DNA of 51,735 nt from Candidatus Altimarinota bacterium (lineage in GTDB: Bacteria > Patescibacteriota > Gracilibacteria > UBA1369 > LOWO2-01-FULL-3), in assembly GCA_023231115.1 (NCBI GenBank), contig JALNWA010000008.1, forward strand, positions 1 through 51,735, given 5' to 3'. The notes under the pieces were generated by a model. That model was not told the origin of the DNA and ran no database searches. It worked only from the letters and a program-made list of their open reading frames with translations. This document shows, piece after piece, positions 45,316-51,735 of this stretch (the stretch's first letter is position 1; each line of letters begins with the position of its first letter). The translations under genes were made by a program, and so were the position numbers.

Positions 45316-46623
45316 TTACGTAACAGAAATTTTAATTTCCCTTTTTAAAAGCCCCTCAATAACCTGTTTGTCATTCCAAGGAAGACGCTTTCCGCGAAGC
45401 ATAATAACCTCCTCACACCCCTTCCCCGCAACAATCACACAATCCCCTTCTTTGGCCATAGTAAGCGCCAAACGAATTGCTTCTCTCCTGTCAGGAATTT
45501 TCCAAAAATCATGCCCCTCCTTTCTTGGAATTCCGGTAGAAACTTGCTCTATAATACCCCATTCATCTTCAGAATAAGGATCATCATCCGTCACTATTAC
45601 ATAATCGGAATTTTCATGTACAACTTTTCCCATTTTTGGACGTTTCGATTTATCCCTTCCCCCTCCGGTCGCCCCAAAAACAGTATATAATTTGCCTTTC
45701 GCAAGCCCTCTGTAAAGCTGAGTCAAACTCTCAAGCGCCTCAGGAGTATGAGCATAATCAACAACAATACTATAAGGTTGTCCCGCATAAACATGCTCAA
45801 ATCTACCCGGCACACCATTACTTTCCTCCAAACCTTTTTTGATAACATCAAGAGGCACCCCGATTGAAAGACACGCACTCGCCGCCGCAAGAGCATTATA
45901 AACATTAAACTGCCCTGGAAGCTTTATTTCCACAGGAATTGCATTATTAGGAACATGCAAAATAAATTTTGAACCGCCGGCAGTGCTCTCAACATTCTCA
46001 CTATAAACCGTCGCATAATTCATCCCGTAAGTTATTTTTCTGTCGGAAACATATTGATTGAAAAAATTGTAATATTGGTCGTCCGCGTTTAAAACAAGCA
46101 CTTTTGGAACTCCAGCTTTTTTCGGATCCATAGAAACTTTTTTGAAAAATTTTCCTTTTTCATTTAAATAATTATTGAAACCACCATGATATTCTATGTG
46201 ATCAGGAGTAACATTTGTGTAAACTCCAACATCAAAATTTATTCCAAAAATTCTGGACTGAGTAACAGCATGAGACGTAACTTCAACAACGGCATATTTA
46301 CAACCCTCGTTCTTCATGCGCTTTAATAAGCCCTGAAGCTTGAATGCGCCAAGAGTACTTTGCTTTGTAGTGTTCGTCCATTTTGCGGCACCGACTTGAA
46401 AATTTACAGTCGAAGTCATGCCGACTTTTTGCCCCCAAGTCGTCAAAATATTTGTAATAAGATTTACAGTCGTAGTTTTTCCGTTCGTTCCAGTGACACC
46501 TATTACTATCATATTGTCAGCAGGATAAAAATTCAAAAGCGCCGCAAAAAAAGCCGAAATTTTGTGATAAAGAAGCCTTAATGGATGAGAATCCGGAATT
46601 ACTTTTCTTAAAAAATTAAACAT
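45316..46623 (-). CDS. murE: Mur ligase, MurE-like, lacking the N-terminal UDP-binding domain
   Basis: Adds the third amino acid to UDP-MurNAc-dipeptide in peptidoglycan synthesis. The 435-residue protein has only ~36 residues before the ATP-binding motif GVTGTNGKTT (42-51), where standard MurE (about 490) has a ~90-residue uridine-binding domain. Then come VEVTSHAVTQSR, TNVTPDHIEYHGGFNNYLN with ATP/Mg residues, VDYAHTPEALE and GATGGGRDKSKRPKMG. The amino-acid-selectivity loop reads DDDPYSED rather than DNPR (meso-diaminopimelate type), so the added residue cannot be assigned. It lies 5 nt after ribF. Confidence 0.87.
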   Translation of the reverse strand: MFNFLRKVIPDSHPLRLLYHKISAFFAALLNFYPADNMIVIGVTGTNGKTTTVNLITNILTTWGQKVGMTSTVNFQVGAAKWTNTTKQSTLGAFKLQGLLKRMKNEGCKYAVVEVTSHAVTQSRIFGINFDVGVYTNVTPDHIEYHGGFNNYLNEKGKFFKKVSMDPKKAGVPKVLVLNADDQYYNFFNQYVSDRKITYGMNYATVYSENVESTAGGSKFILHVPNNAIPVEIKLPGQFNVYNALAAASACLSIGVPLDVIKKGLEESNGVPGRFEHVYAGQPYSIVVDYAHTPEALESLTQLYRGLAKGKLYTVFGATGGGRDKSKRPKMGKVVHENSDYVIVTDDDPYSEDEWGIIEQVSTGIPRKEGHDFWKIPDRREAIRLALTMAKEGDCVIVAGKGCEEVIMLRGKRLPWNDKQVIEGLLKREIKISVT

Positions 46624-46628
46624 AAATT

Positions 46629-47006
46629 TTAATGTTTTTCTTTAACAAAGTATCCCACATCTTTGACGTCTTTCGCAATCTGCTTTTTAAGCTCATTCAA
46701 ATCTGCAAATTTTTTCGTCTCACGAATTTTTTTTAATATTTCCACTTTTATTTTTTCTCCGACAAGATTTTTCCCGTCAAACTCTTTAAAATCATAAATA
46801 ACATGAGCTTCAAGAACAGGCATCTCTTCGCTTATAGTAGGTCTTTTCCCGACATGTATTGCGGCAAAAAAACTTTTTCCGTCAATAAAAATTTTCCCTG
46901 CAAAAACGCCGGAAAGTTTTCCGTCATACAAAATATTTACAGTGGGAAATCCCAAATTTTTTCCGAGACCGAACCCTTTTACAACTTGTCCTTCAATAAT
47001 TTCCAT
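46629..47006 (-). CDS. ribF: Stand-alone riboflavin kinase domain
   Basis: Phosphorylates riboflavin to FMN. The 125-residue protein corresponds only to the C-terminal kinase domain of bifunctional RibF. The flavin/ATP motif GQVVKGFGLGKNLGFPTVNI (6-25) is clear, followed by GVFAGKIFIDGK, IHVGKRPTI and the catalytic Glu region LEAHVIYDF. The FMN adenylyltransferase domain is absent, so FAD would need another enzyme or uptake. It heads the minus-strand ribF-murE-truB run, consistent with the usual truB-ribF linkage. Its start lies 22 bp from the divergent gene. Confidence 0.93.
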   Translation of the reverse strand: MEIIEGQVVKGFGLGKNLGFPTVNILYDGKLSGVFAGKIFIDGKSFFAAIHVGKRPTISEEMPVLEAHVIYDFKEFDGKNLVGEKIKVEILKKIRETKKFADLNELKKQIAKDVKDVGYFVKEKH

Positions 47007-47014
47007 AATTGAAA

Positions 47015-47020
47015 TATACT
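47015..47020 (+). promoter_or_regulatory. Overlapping divergent -10 boxes for the O-antigen-ligase-like gene and ribF
   Basis: Plus strand TATACT (47015-47020) is 8 nt before the ATG at 47029. Minus strand TATAGT (47023-47018) is 11 nt before the ribF ATG at 47006. The two boxes share three base pairs. Both -35 matches are weak and lie within the coding regions. Confidence 0.45.
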
Positions 47021-47028
47021 ATACATAT

Positions 47029-48258
47029 ATGCCGGAAAAAACGAAATCAAATATTGGAATTTTTTTTAGTCATCTCACGAAAATCTTGCTTTTTGCAAAC
47101 ATTTTTTTTCTTCAGTCTTACTTAATAAAATTTAAAATATTTTCATACCCGACAAATCTTCAAGAAATTTTAATAGCATCAACAGCACTTTCATTTTTCA
47201 TAGAATCTGTTTTTTTAAAAAACGTTTTAGAAAAAATTAAAAACTTTTACAAGCACAAGACAATAACGATTTTTGTGCTTCTAACAGCCATTTCCGTATT
47301 AACAGTAGATCCATTAAATTATTTATATTTCATAAGATATTTGAAATTTTTTGTTTTTGCGATTGCATTCGTTTATTTGTTTTTGGAAACATTTAAAACA
47401 ACCGAAGAAAAAATTTCAGCAATAAAATTTGGAGGATTTGGTGCGATTTTTTTCGGAATTTTTTCTGTAATTTACAATTCTTTAGGATACAACGTCGCGT
47501 ATGATTTAAGACTGCTCGGCCCGCTCGATGCGGCTGTTTATTTGGCATATTACATGACTCCGTTTTTTATATTTTTCGTTTTGGAATTTATAAAAAACAC
47601 AAAATCAAAAACAAATTTAATTTCATCTATTTTACTTTTGATTTTAATCTTAGCAACACGCTCGGCCGGAGCAATTCTTGGAAGCTTTTTAGTGATTTCT
47701 TTTTACGTGTTAAACAACAGCGAAATCAAAATCCTCAGGTCTAAAGCCACAAAAATCGCACTCACGATGATAGGCATAATTGTAATTGTCGGAGTTTTCT
47801 ACACAAAAATACTTCCTGCCTTCCAAACAAATTATTCCAGCTTAAACGAACGGCAAGAAATTTGGAAAACATCTTTGCACCTCGCAAAAGAGCCTTCCAC
47901 TCTTCTTTTCGGACTTGGGCAAGGACAGTTCCAAGAATATTATTTACAAACTGCAGACAAAGTTTTAGGACACAAACCTCTCGATTATTATGTACTGCAA
48001 CCCCACAATATTTTCTTTTTATTCATTTTTCAGTATGGCGTTTTAGGGCTTCTGTTCATAACAATCTGCATTTACAGAGTGCTGAAAAAGACCTTCTTGT
48101 CGGAAAATTCCACAGACAAAACCTCTCCGTTAATTTTCACATTTATCCTTCTCTATTTCTTGCTTCATGGCATGATTGACACACCGTTTTTCAAAAACGA
48201 CATGTTAATTTTATTCATACTTTTCATGGAATTAGGACTCCAAAAACAGAAAGCTTAA
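47029..48258 (+). CDS. O-antigen ligase/polymerase-like membrane protein (Wzy_C)
   Basis: 409 residues from the ATG at 47029; an upstream in-frame ATG (46942) lies inside ribF and before the promoter, so it is rejected. About eleven transmembrane helices. The Wzy_C/WaaL-type loop is seen as SLNERQEIWKTSLHLAKEPS, LFGLGQGQFQEYY and PHNIFFLFIFQYGVLGLL, with the conserved RxxxW and HN features. Known: such proteins polymerise or ligate lipid-linked glycan on the outer face. It could act on glycan begun by the WecA-like enzyme. Its stop overlaps the convergent hpf stop. Confidence 0.85.
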   Translation: MPEKTKSNIGIFFSHLTKILLFANIFFLQSYLIKFKIFSYPTNLQEILIASTALSFFIESVFLKNVLEKIKNFYKHKTITIFVLLTAISVLTVDPLNYLYFIRYLKFFVFAIAFVYLFLETFKTTEEKISAIKFGGFGAIFFGIFSVIYNSLGYNVAYDLRLLGPLDAAVYLAYYMTPFFIFFVLEFIKNTKSKTNLISSILLLILILATRSAGAILGSFLVISFYVLNNSEIKILRSKATKIALTMIGIIVIVGVFYTKILPAFQTNYSSLNERQEIWKTSLHLAKEPSTLLFGLGQGQFQEYYLQTADKVLGHKPLDYYVLQPHNIFFLFIFQYGVLGLLFITICIYRVLKKTFLSENSTDKTSPLIFTFILLYFLLHGMIDTPFFKNDMLILFILFMELGLQKQKA

Positions 48259-48262
48259 GCTT
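48251..48262. repeat. 12-bp perfect palindrome at a convergent gene junction
   Basis: AAGCTTAAGCTT spans the overlapping stop codons of the O-antigen-ligase-like gene and hpf. Nearly the same string (AAGCTTAAGCTC) occurs in segment D' of the element at 44393-44603. It is too short for a firm terminator call. Confidence 0.5.
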
Positions 48263-48806
48263 CTTCGTCCACATCTATTGTCCCATATCCATCTTCACTT
48301 TTTCGCTTATACACGACATGAACAGCCCCATCGCCTTCATTCCTATAAACGAAAAAATCATGGCCAATAAGTTCCATTTGCGTAATCGCTTCCTCCTCCG
48401 ACATCGGTTTAAGTTTTTTTAATTTTTTTCGTTTTATCACATTCGACATAACGCCAAATTCATCCTGCGCCACAAGAACATTTTCCAATGTTGAAGAAGG
48501 CAGAAAGTCGCCGTCCGTAGTCCTTCTTTCCTCGGATTCTTTATATTTTTCAATTTGTTTTTCAAGTTTTTCACAAACATTTTTAATAGCGCCGTCCATC
48601 GTTTCGCCACCTTCCTCAGCCCTAATCACAGAATGAGGAACATACATCGTTATCTCTATTTTATTTTTTGCAACTTTCACTTGAACGATTGTCGCCTCGT
48701 CGTCAATTCTGTCGGCGTATTTTGCCAAATGTTCAATTTTTTCACGGATAAAACTTTCCTCAGTTTCACTCAAAGTAATTCCATCACGATAAATTTCTAT
48801 TTTCAT
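48255..48806 (-). CDS. hpf: Ribosome hibernation-promoting factor, long form
   Basis: Binds the 30S decoding region and dimerises ribosomes during slow growth. The 183-residue protein has an N-terminal YfiA/RaiA beta-alpha domain (about 1-100; MKIEIYRDGITLSETEESFI, EITMYVPHSVIRAEE). A linker and the C-terminal dimerisation domain of long HPF follow (KLKPMSEEEAITQMELIGHD then FFVYRNEGDGAVHVVYKRK). It follows tpiA by 13 nt on the same strand. The stop overlaps the convergent gene's stop by 2 nt. Confidence 0.94.
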   Translation of the reverse strand: MKIEIYRDGITLSETEESFIREKIEHLAKYADRIDDEATIVQVKVAKNKIEITMYVPHSVIRAEEGGETMDGAIKNVCEKLEKQIEKYKESEERRTTDGDFLPSSTLENVLVAQDEFGVMSNVIKRKKLKKLKPMSEEEAITQMELIGHDFFVYRNEGDGAVHVVYKRKSEDGYGTIDVDEEA

Positions 48807-48819
48807 GTGAATTTGTTAA

Positions 48820-49479
48820 TTAATTAAGACCACTAACAAGATCCATTAAAACAGAATAAGGATCATTCGCTTTTACGACTCCTGAAGCCAATAAAACACC
48901 ACTCGCACCAAGCGCCAAAGCTATTTTGATATCCTCTCCGGTTTTCACACCGGCGCCAACCAAAACTTTTCCCTTACCGACCAAATCGACAGTTTTTTCT
49001 ATAATCGCGGGCTCGGCTTTTGACACGGAAATATCTCCACCGATCAACTCCGGAGGTTCAACAGCAACAAAATCAGGATCAAATCCTGAAACTTTAACAG
49101 CTCTCTGCGGATCATTCGCACAAACAACAACAAAAAGTCCGGCGCGTTTTGAAGCCAAAATACACTTCTCCAATGTCTCATCTTCAAGCTGGAATTCCGC
49201 ATGATTTAGAAGAGTTCCATAAGCACCAGCTTCTTTCACCATATCCGGCAAAATATGCCCAGTATGGCTTCCGTAACCTTCAAAATCCGTATGTTGAGCA
49301 AAAACAGGAATTGAAACTTCACTACAAACTCTGGCCAAATCGAGCGCGGAAACAGCGATGCAAATATTTGCACCTGTTTCTTTCGCAACTTTTTCATGAA
49401 TTTTTGCCAAAGCCACGGCACTTTCACCGGTCGCCTGCTCGTATGCCTTAAAATTAACTAAAATCAAAGGTAATTTCAT
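48820..49479 (-). CDS. tpiA: Triosephosphate isomerase, archaeal type
   Basis: Interconverts dihydroxyacetone phosphate and glyceraldehyde-3-phosphate. At 219 residues it is shorter than bacterial TIM (about 250) and follows the archaeal pattern: LILVNFKAYEQATGES with catalytic Lys11, AQHTDFEGYGSHTGHILPDM, LLNHAEFQL with catalytic His93, VAVEPPELIG with catalytic Glu141, and phosphate-binding VLVGAGVKTGED and GVLLASGVV. The family is well known in Archaea and some CPR genomes. It precedes hpf in one probable transcript. Confidence 0.94.
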   Translation of the reverse strand: MKLPLILVNFKAYEQATGESAVALAKIHEKVAKETGANICIAVSALDLARVCSEVSIPVFAQHTDFEGYGSHTGHILPDMVKEAGAYGTLLNHAEFQLEDETLEKCILASKRAGLFVVVCANDPQRAVKVSGFDPDFVAVEPPELIGGDISVSKAEPAIIEKTVDLVGKGKVLVGAGVKTGEDIKIALALGASGVLLASGVVKANDPYSVLMDLVSGLN

Positions 49480-49517
49480 AGGAAAAGAATACTATAAATT
49501 CCCCCCAAAAACAACAC

Positions 49518-49546
49518 TTGCTTAAAGAAGGTTTTTTTGGTATAAT
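49518..49546 (+). promoter_or_regulatory. Promoter of the MORN-like repeat gene
   Basis: -35 TTGCTT (49518-49523), 17-bp spacer, -10 TATAAT (49541-49546). The ATG at 49600 leaves a leader of about 45 nt containing a weak CTCC/GGAG hairpin (49565-49580). Confidence 0.7.
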
Positions 49547-49599
49547 ATTATGATAAATTTAATTGACTCCCCTATCAGGAGCATAAAAACAAAAACAAA

Positions 49600-51735
49600 A
49601 TGGCTATCAAAAAATTCCTAGATTGTATATCTAATTACAATCAAAAAATATCTTCAAAAGAAAACAGATTTATTTACGACACACCGTCTCCGGAAAACGG
49701 AAAACCAGCCGCACCGGAAGCTACAAAAGAGCCGAAAAATATGACTCGAGAAGAGTTTAATAAATATCTGGAAGATCAAAAAACCGGAATTGAGATAGGC
49801 AAAAAACCAGGTAAAAAAGACAGAAAAGATAGAATCATTTTTGAAGTAAAAGGAATTCCAAGAAGTTTTATATTAAAAGCAGATTTTGAACAAAAACTTA
49901 AAGACCTAAAAGATCCAAAAGAAATAAAAAAAGCGGTATACGCAGAACTTTTGAGGATAGTTAAAGGCAAAGAAAAATTCATAGCAAAAAAATTGAGAAG
50001 AGAATTTGCAGAGAGCATCGCAAAAGGCGTAACAGAAGAAAAATTTATAGAAAAATTTGAGGCCTCAAACAAAGAGATGGAAGAGTTTGGACAAACTGTA
50101 CTACCTGCAGGTCCGCAAGCACCGGCCGCTCCACAAGCACCTGATGAATCCGGCCTTTCAGAAGCAGACAGAAAAGCACAACAAGAAGCACTAGATAGAG
50201 CAAAAACAGCAACTCCGGGGGGAAGGACTGAAGCAGCGGCCAAAGGACCGGAAGTAAAACAATTTGAAGAGGCAAACACTCCTGAACAAAACAAAACAAA
50301 ACAAGAACAAATTGATAAAATTGACAAAATAATTTCGGAAGAAGAAGCAAGATATAACAACGAAAGCGATACAGAACAAAAAACAAAAATAGAAAAAAAC
50401 ATAGCAAGGTTAAGAAAAGCGTTAGAGAAATTAAGAGAAGGATTTTTTGTAACACCAGAAGGAGAAGGTGAGGTCTTTGCGAAAAGCAAAGAAGCCCCAA
50501 CCGCAAGAGTTGGAGCTCCAATGACAGCTGAAACAGCTCCAGTTGTGCCAGTTGCTCCTGCCGCACCGGTCGTTGCAAAAAAAGCGACCCCAGCACCTGC
50601 TCCAGCTCCAACTGCAGAAAAAGCAAAAGAAACAATCTCTCCAAAACAAGCCGCAGAAATGGCAATTACCGCGACAGCGGAAGGTAAAACAGCTGAAGCG
50701 ACAGGAATAGCCGCAACGACAGAAGCTGATACCGCAACGGCAGAAGGAGAAAAAGCAGCATACGAAGAAATCCTAATAATTAAAGATGGTAAAAAATTCT
50801 CAGGTAAATTCATCGCAGGAATAGGCAGACTCGAAGAAACGACAGCCGGCGGTGAAAAAATTATAAAAACAGGCAGATTTCAGCCAAACACAGACAAGCT
50901 GTTGGTTAGAACAATCACTAAAAACGGCAAAACAACATTAAAAGGAAAATTTGATACTGAAACACAAAAACTTACAGAAGGAACATACAAAGATTCCGAC
51001 ATGAAAATATCAAAGACAGGTAAATATGAAAACGAACAAATAACAGCAGGAAATTACACCGAAGAAAACACAAACAATTCCTTCACCGGAACTTTTGAAA
51101 ACGGCAAACCATCAAAATACACAGTAACAAGACCTGACGGAAAATATGAAGTCGTAACGGAAAGAAATGCCGAAGGCGCACTCACAAAACGCACAGGTCG
51201 TTTCACAGGCACAGACGGACAAGTTCTTGAAGGTTCATGGGACGCAATGTTCCAAGCAATCGGAACTCCTACATTAATAACTTCTGCAAAAGCTCCAACT
51301 GCAGAAACTGCACAAACTGCTCCGACAGAAAATCCAGACGAGCCAGAAGTACCAAAAAAATTCTCGGCTAAATATAAAGAAACACTACAAAAAAGAGCTG
51401 AAACCGAAGCAAAATACAAGGCAACACTTGCCCTTGCACAAGCCACAATTGAAAAAGCAAAAACAACACTGCAAACATATCCGGAGATAGACACAATAAT
51501 CAATTCAGCCGAATTAACAGCAGATAATTCCATAAAAAACCTAAAAGGCAAACAATACAAAAATTCAAAAACATACACGGAAATTGGAAAACGAAAAGGC
51601 ACATACTTGGCAGAAGGAAGAACGATTTATGATGATGGAATGATTGAGGAAGGAAAATATAACAAAGGATTCTTAACAGAAGGAAGAAGGATTTCCAATA
51701 ATGGAATGATTGAGGAAGGAAAATGGAACAAAGGA
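49600..51735 (+). CDS. Large low-complexity protein with MORN-like repeats (partial, cut by right edge)
   Basis: An open frame of 712 codons from the ATG at 49600 to the window edge, with no stop. N-terminal ~160 residues are charged and helical (MAIKKFLDCISNYNQK start). Then come Ala/Pro/Thr-rich linkers and a coiled-coil-like segment (about 225-290). From about residue 390 there are repeated glycine-rich beta strands, each with GxF or GxY after a polar turn (KKFSGKFIAGIG, LKGKFDTET, SKTGKYENEQ, FTGTFENGK). The visible end has tandem 22-residue units (GMIEEGKYNKGFLTEGR). This resembles MORN-type repeats. There is no signal peptide or membrane helix. Function is unknown. Long open frames on the opposite strand here are shadows of this gene. 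Confidence 0.8.
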   Translation, partial: MAIKKFLDCISNYNQKISSKENRFIYDTPSPENGKPAAPEATKEPKNMTREEFNKYLEDQKTGIEIGKKPGKKDRKDRIIFEVKGIPRSFILKADFEQKLKDLKDPKEIKKAVYAELLRIVKGKEKFIAKKLRREFAESIAKGVTEEKFIEKFEASNKEMEEFGQTVLPAGPQAPAAPQAPDESGLSEADRKAQQEALDRAKTATPGGRTEAAAKGPEVKQFEEANTPEQNKTKQEQIDKIDKIISEEEARYNNESDTEQKTKIEKNIARLRKALEKLREGFFVTPEGEGEVFAKSKEAPTARVGAPMTAETAPVVPVAPAAPVVAKKATPAPAPAPTAEKAKETISPKQAAEMAITATAEGKTAEATGIAATTEADTATAEGEKAAYEEILIIKDGKKFSGKFIAGIGRLEETTAGGEKIIKTGRFQPNTDKLLVRTITKNGKTTLKGKFDTETQKLTEGTYKDSDMKISKTGKYENEQITAGNYTEENTNNSFTGTFENGKPSKYTVTRPDGKYEVVTERNAEGALTKRTGRFTGTDGQVLEGSWDAMFQAIGTPTLITSAKAPTAETAQTAPTENPDEPEVPKKFSAKYKETLQKRAETEAKYKATLALAQATIEKAKTTLQTYPEIDTIINSAELTADNSIKNLKGKQYKNSKTYTEIGKRKGTYLAEGRTIYDDGMIEEGKYNKGFLTEGRRISNNGMIEEGKWNKG
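51637..51735 (+). repeat. 66-bp tandem coding repeat (22 residues)
   Basis: GGAATGATTGAGGAAGGAAA recurs exactly at 51637 and 51703, a 66-bp period. Each unit encodes GMIEEGK(Y/W)NKG followed by a variable strand. The array continues beyond the right edge. Confidence 0.75.

Noticed and set aside
46942..47028. ATG at 46942 as start of the O-antigen-ligase-like protein
   Set aside because: The extension is antisense to ribF and precedes the promoter; the ATG at 47029 gives a normal N-terminus.
49776..50813. Minus-strand open frame of 345 codons, and another at 51054-51602
   Set aside because: They lie opposite the MORN-like gene, which has a promoter and continuous frame; their Ala/Ser/Phe bias is the antisense of Ala/Glu/Lys codons.

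Overview
The window is a dense, AT-rich bacterial chromosome segment with about 45 protein genes, one tRNA and no gene-free stretch longer than 300 bases. It looks like a Candidate Phyla Radiation (Patescibacteria) genome. The grounds are the archaeal-type triosephosphate isomerase, the stand-alone riboflavin kinase domain, the MurE-like ligase without its N-terminal domain, the SecD-SecF fusion, the many lineage-specific hypothetical genes, and start codons without Shine-Dalgarno sequences. TGA is an ordinary stop (for example at 4849-4851, 15417-15419 and 39514-39512), which argues against the code-25 lineages Gracilibacteria and Absconditabacteria. Peregrinibacteria is a plausible home, but the window alone cannot prove it.

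Layout. 1-713 is the start of a minus-strand VirB4-like gene cut by the left edge; it shares a divergent promoter region with gyrA. 855-6246: gyrA, a thrombospondin-type-3/PKD surface protein, rpmE and aroC. 6263-6445: a long palindromic element. 6513-11604: polysaccharide deacetylase, an unknown gene, and a tgt / 44-codon gene / ruvA / M24 peptidase run. 11613-13908: a small unknown gene with a consensus promoter, divergent from glmS. 13995-19593: pyk-ruvC-TPR-pilD-gpmI, with coupled starts. 19607-24386: mannose-1-phosphate guanylyltransferase, a cupin and a SecDF fusion with parvulin-like domains inserted, followed by a terminator and tRNA-Arg(UCG). 24583-26739: two minus-strand unknown genes. 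26936-35157: RND adaptor and permease, priA, trpS. 35233-39511: pyrG, a PilC-N-like membrane protein, an Lgt-like protein and a small membrane protein. 39512-47006 (minus): transcription order ribF, murE-like, truB, [palindromic element], wecA-like, dnaG, rpoD, greA. 47029-48258: O-antigen-ligase-like protein. 48255-49479 (minus): tpiA then hpf. 49600 to the right edge: a large MORN-like repeat protein, cut by the window.

Most genes are core functions: replication, recombination, transcription, translation, lower glycolysis, envelope sugar precursors, peptidoglycan, secretion, type IV pilus maturation. The envelope theme is strong: GlmS, ManC plus cupin, WecA-like, MurE, O-antigen ligase, deacetylase, SecDF, Lgt, PilD.

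The most unusual items are: (i) a 211-bp element at 44393-44603 whose four pairs of complementary segments cross one another and meet at AGAGC/GCTCT, the connectivity of a four-way junction; it shares its gene-proximal end (CTTAAGGAG) and arm length with the palindrome at 6263-6445; (ii) a SecDF with two parvulin-like segments inside SecD; (iii) several promoters whose -10 box lies only 6-8 nt before the start codon, implying leaderless mRNAs; (iv) repeated motifs over both -35 boxes of two divergent promoter regions. All calls come from reading the sequence; no database search was run.
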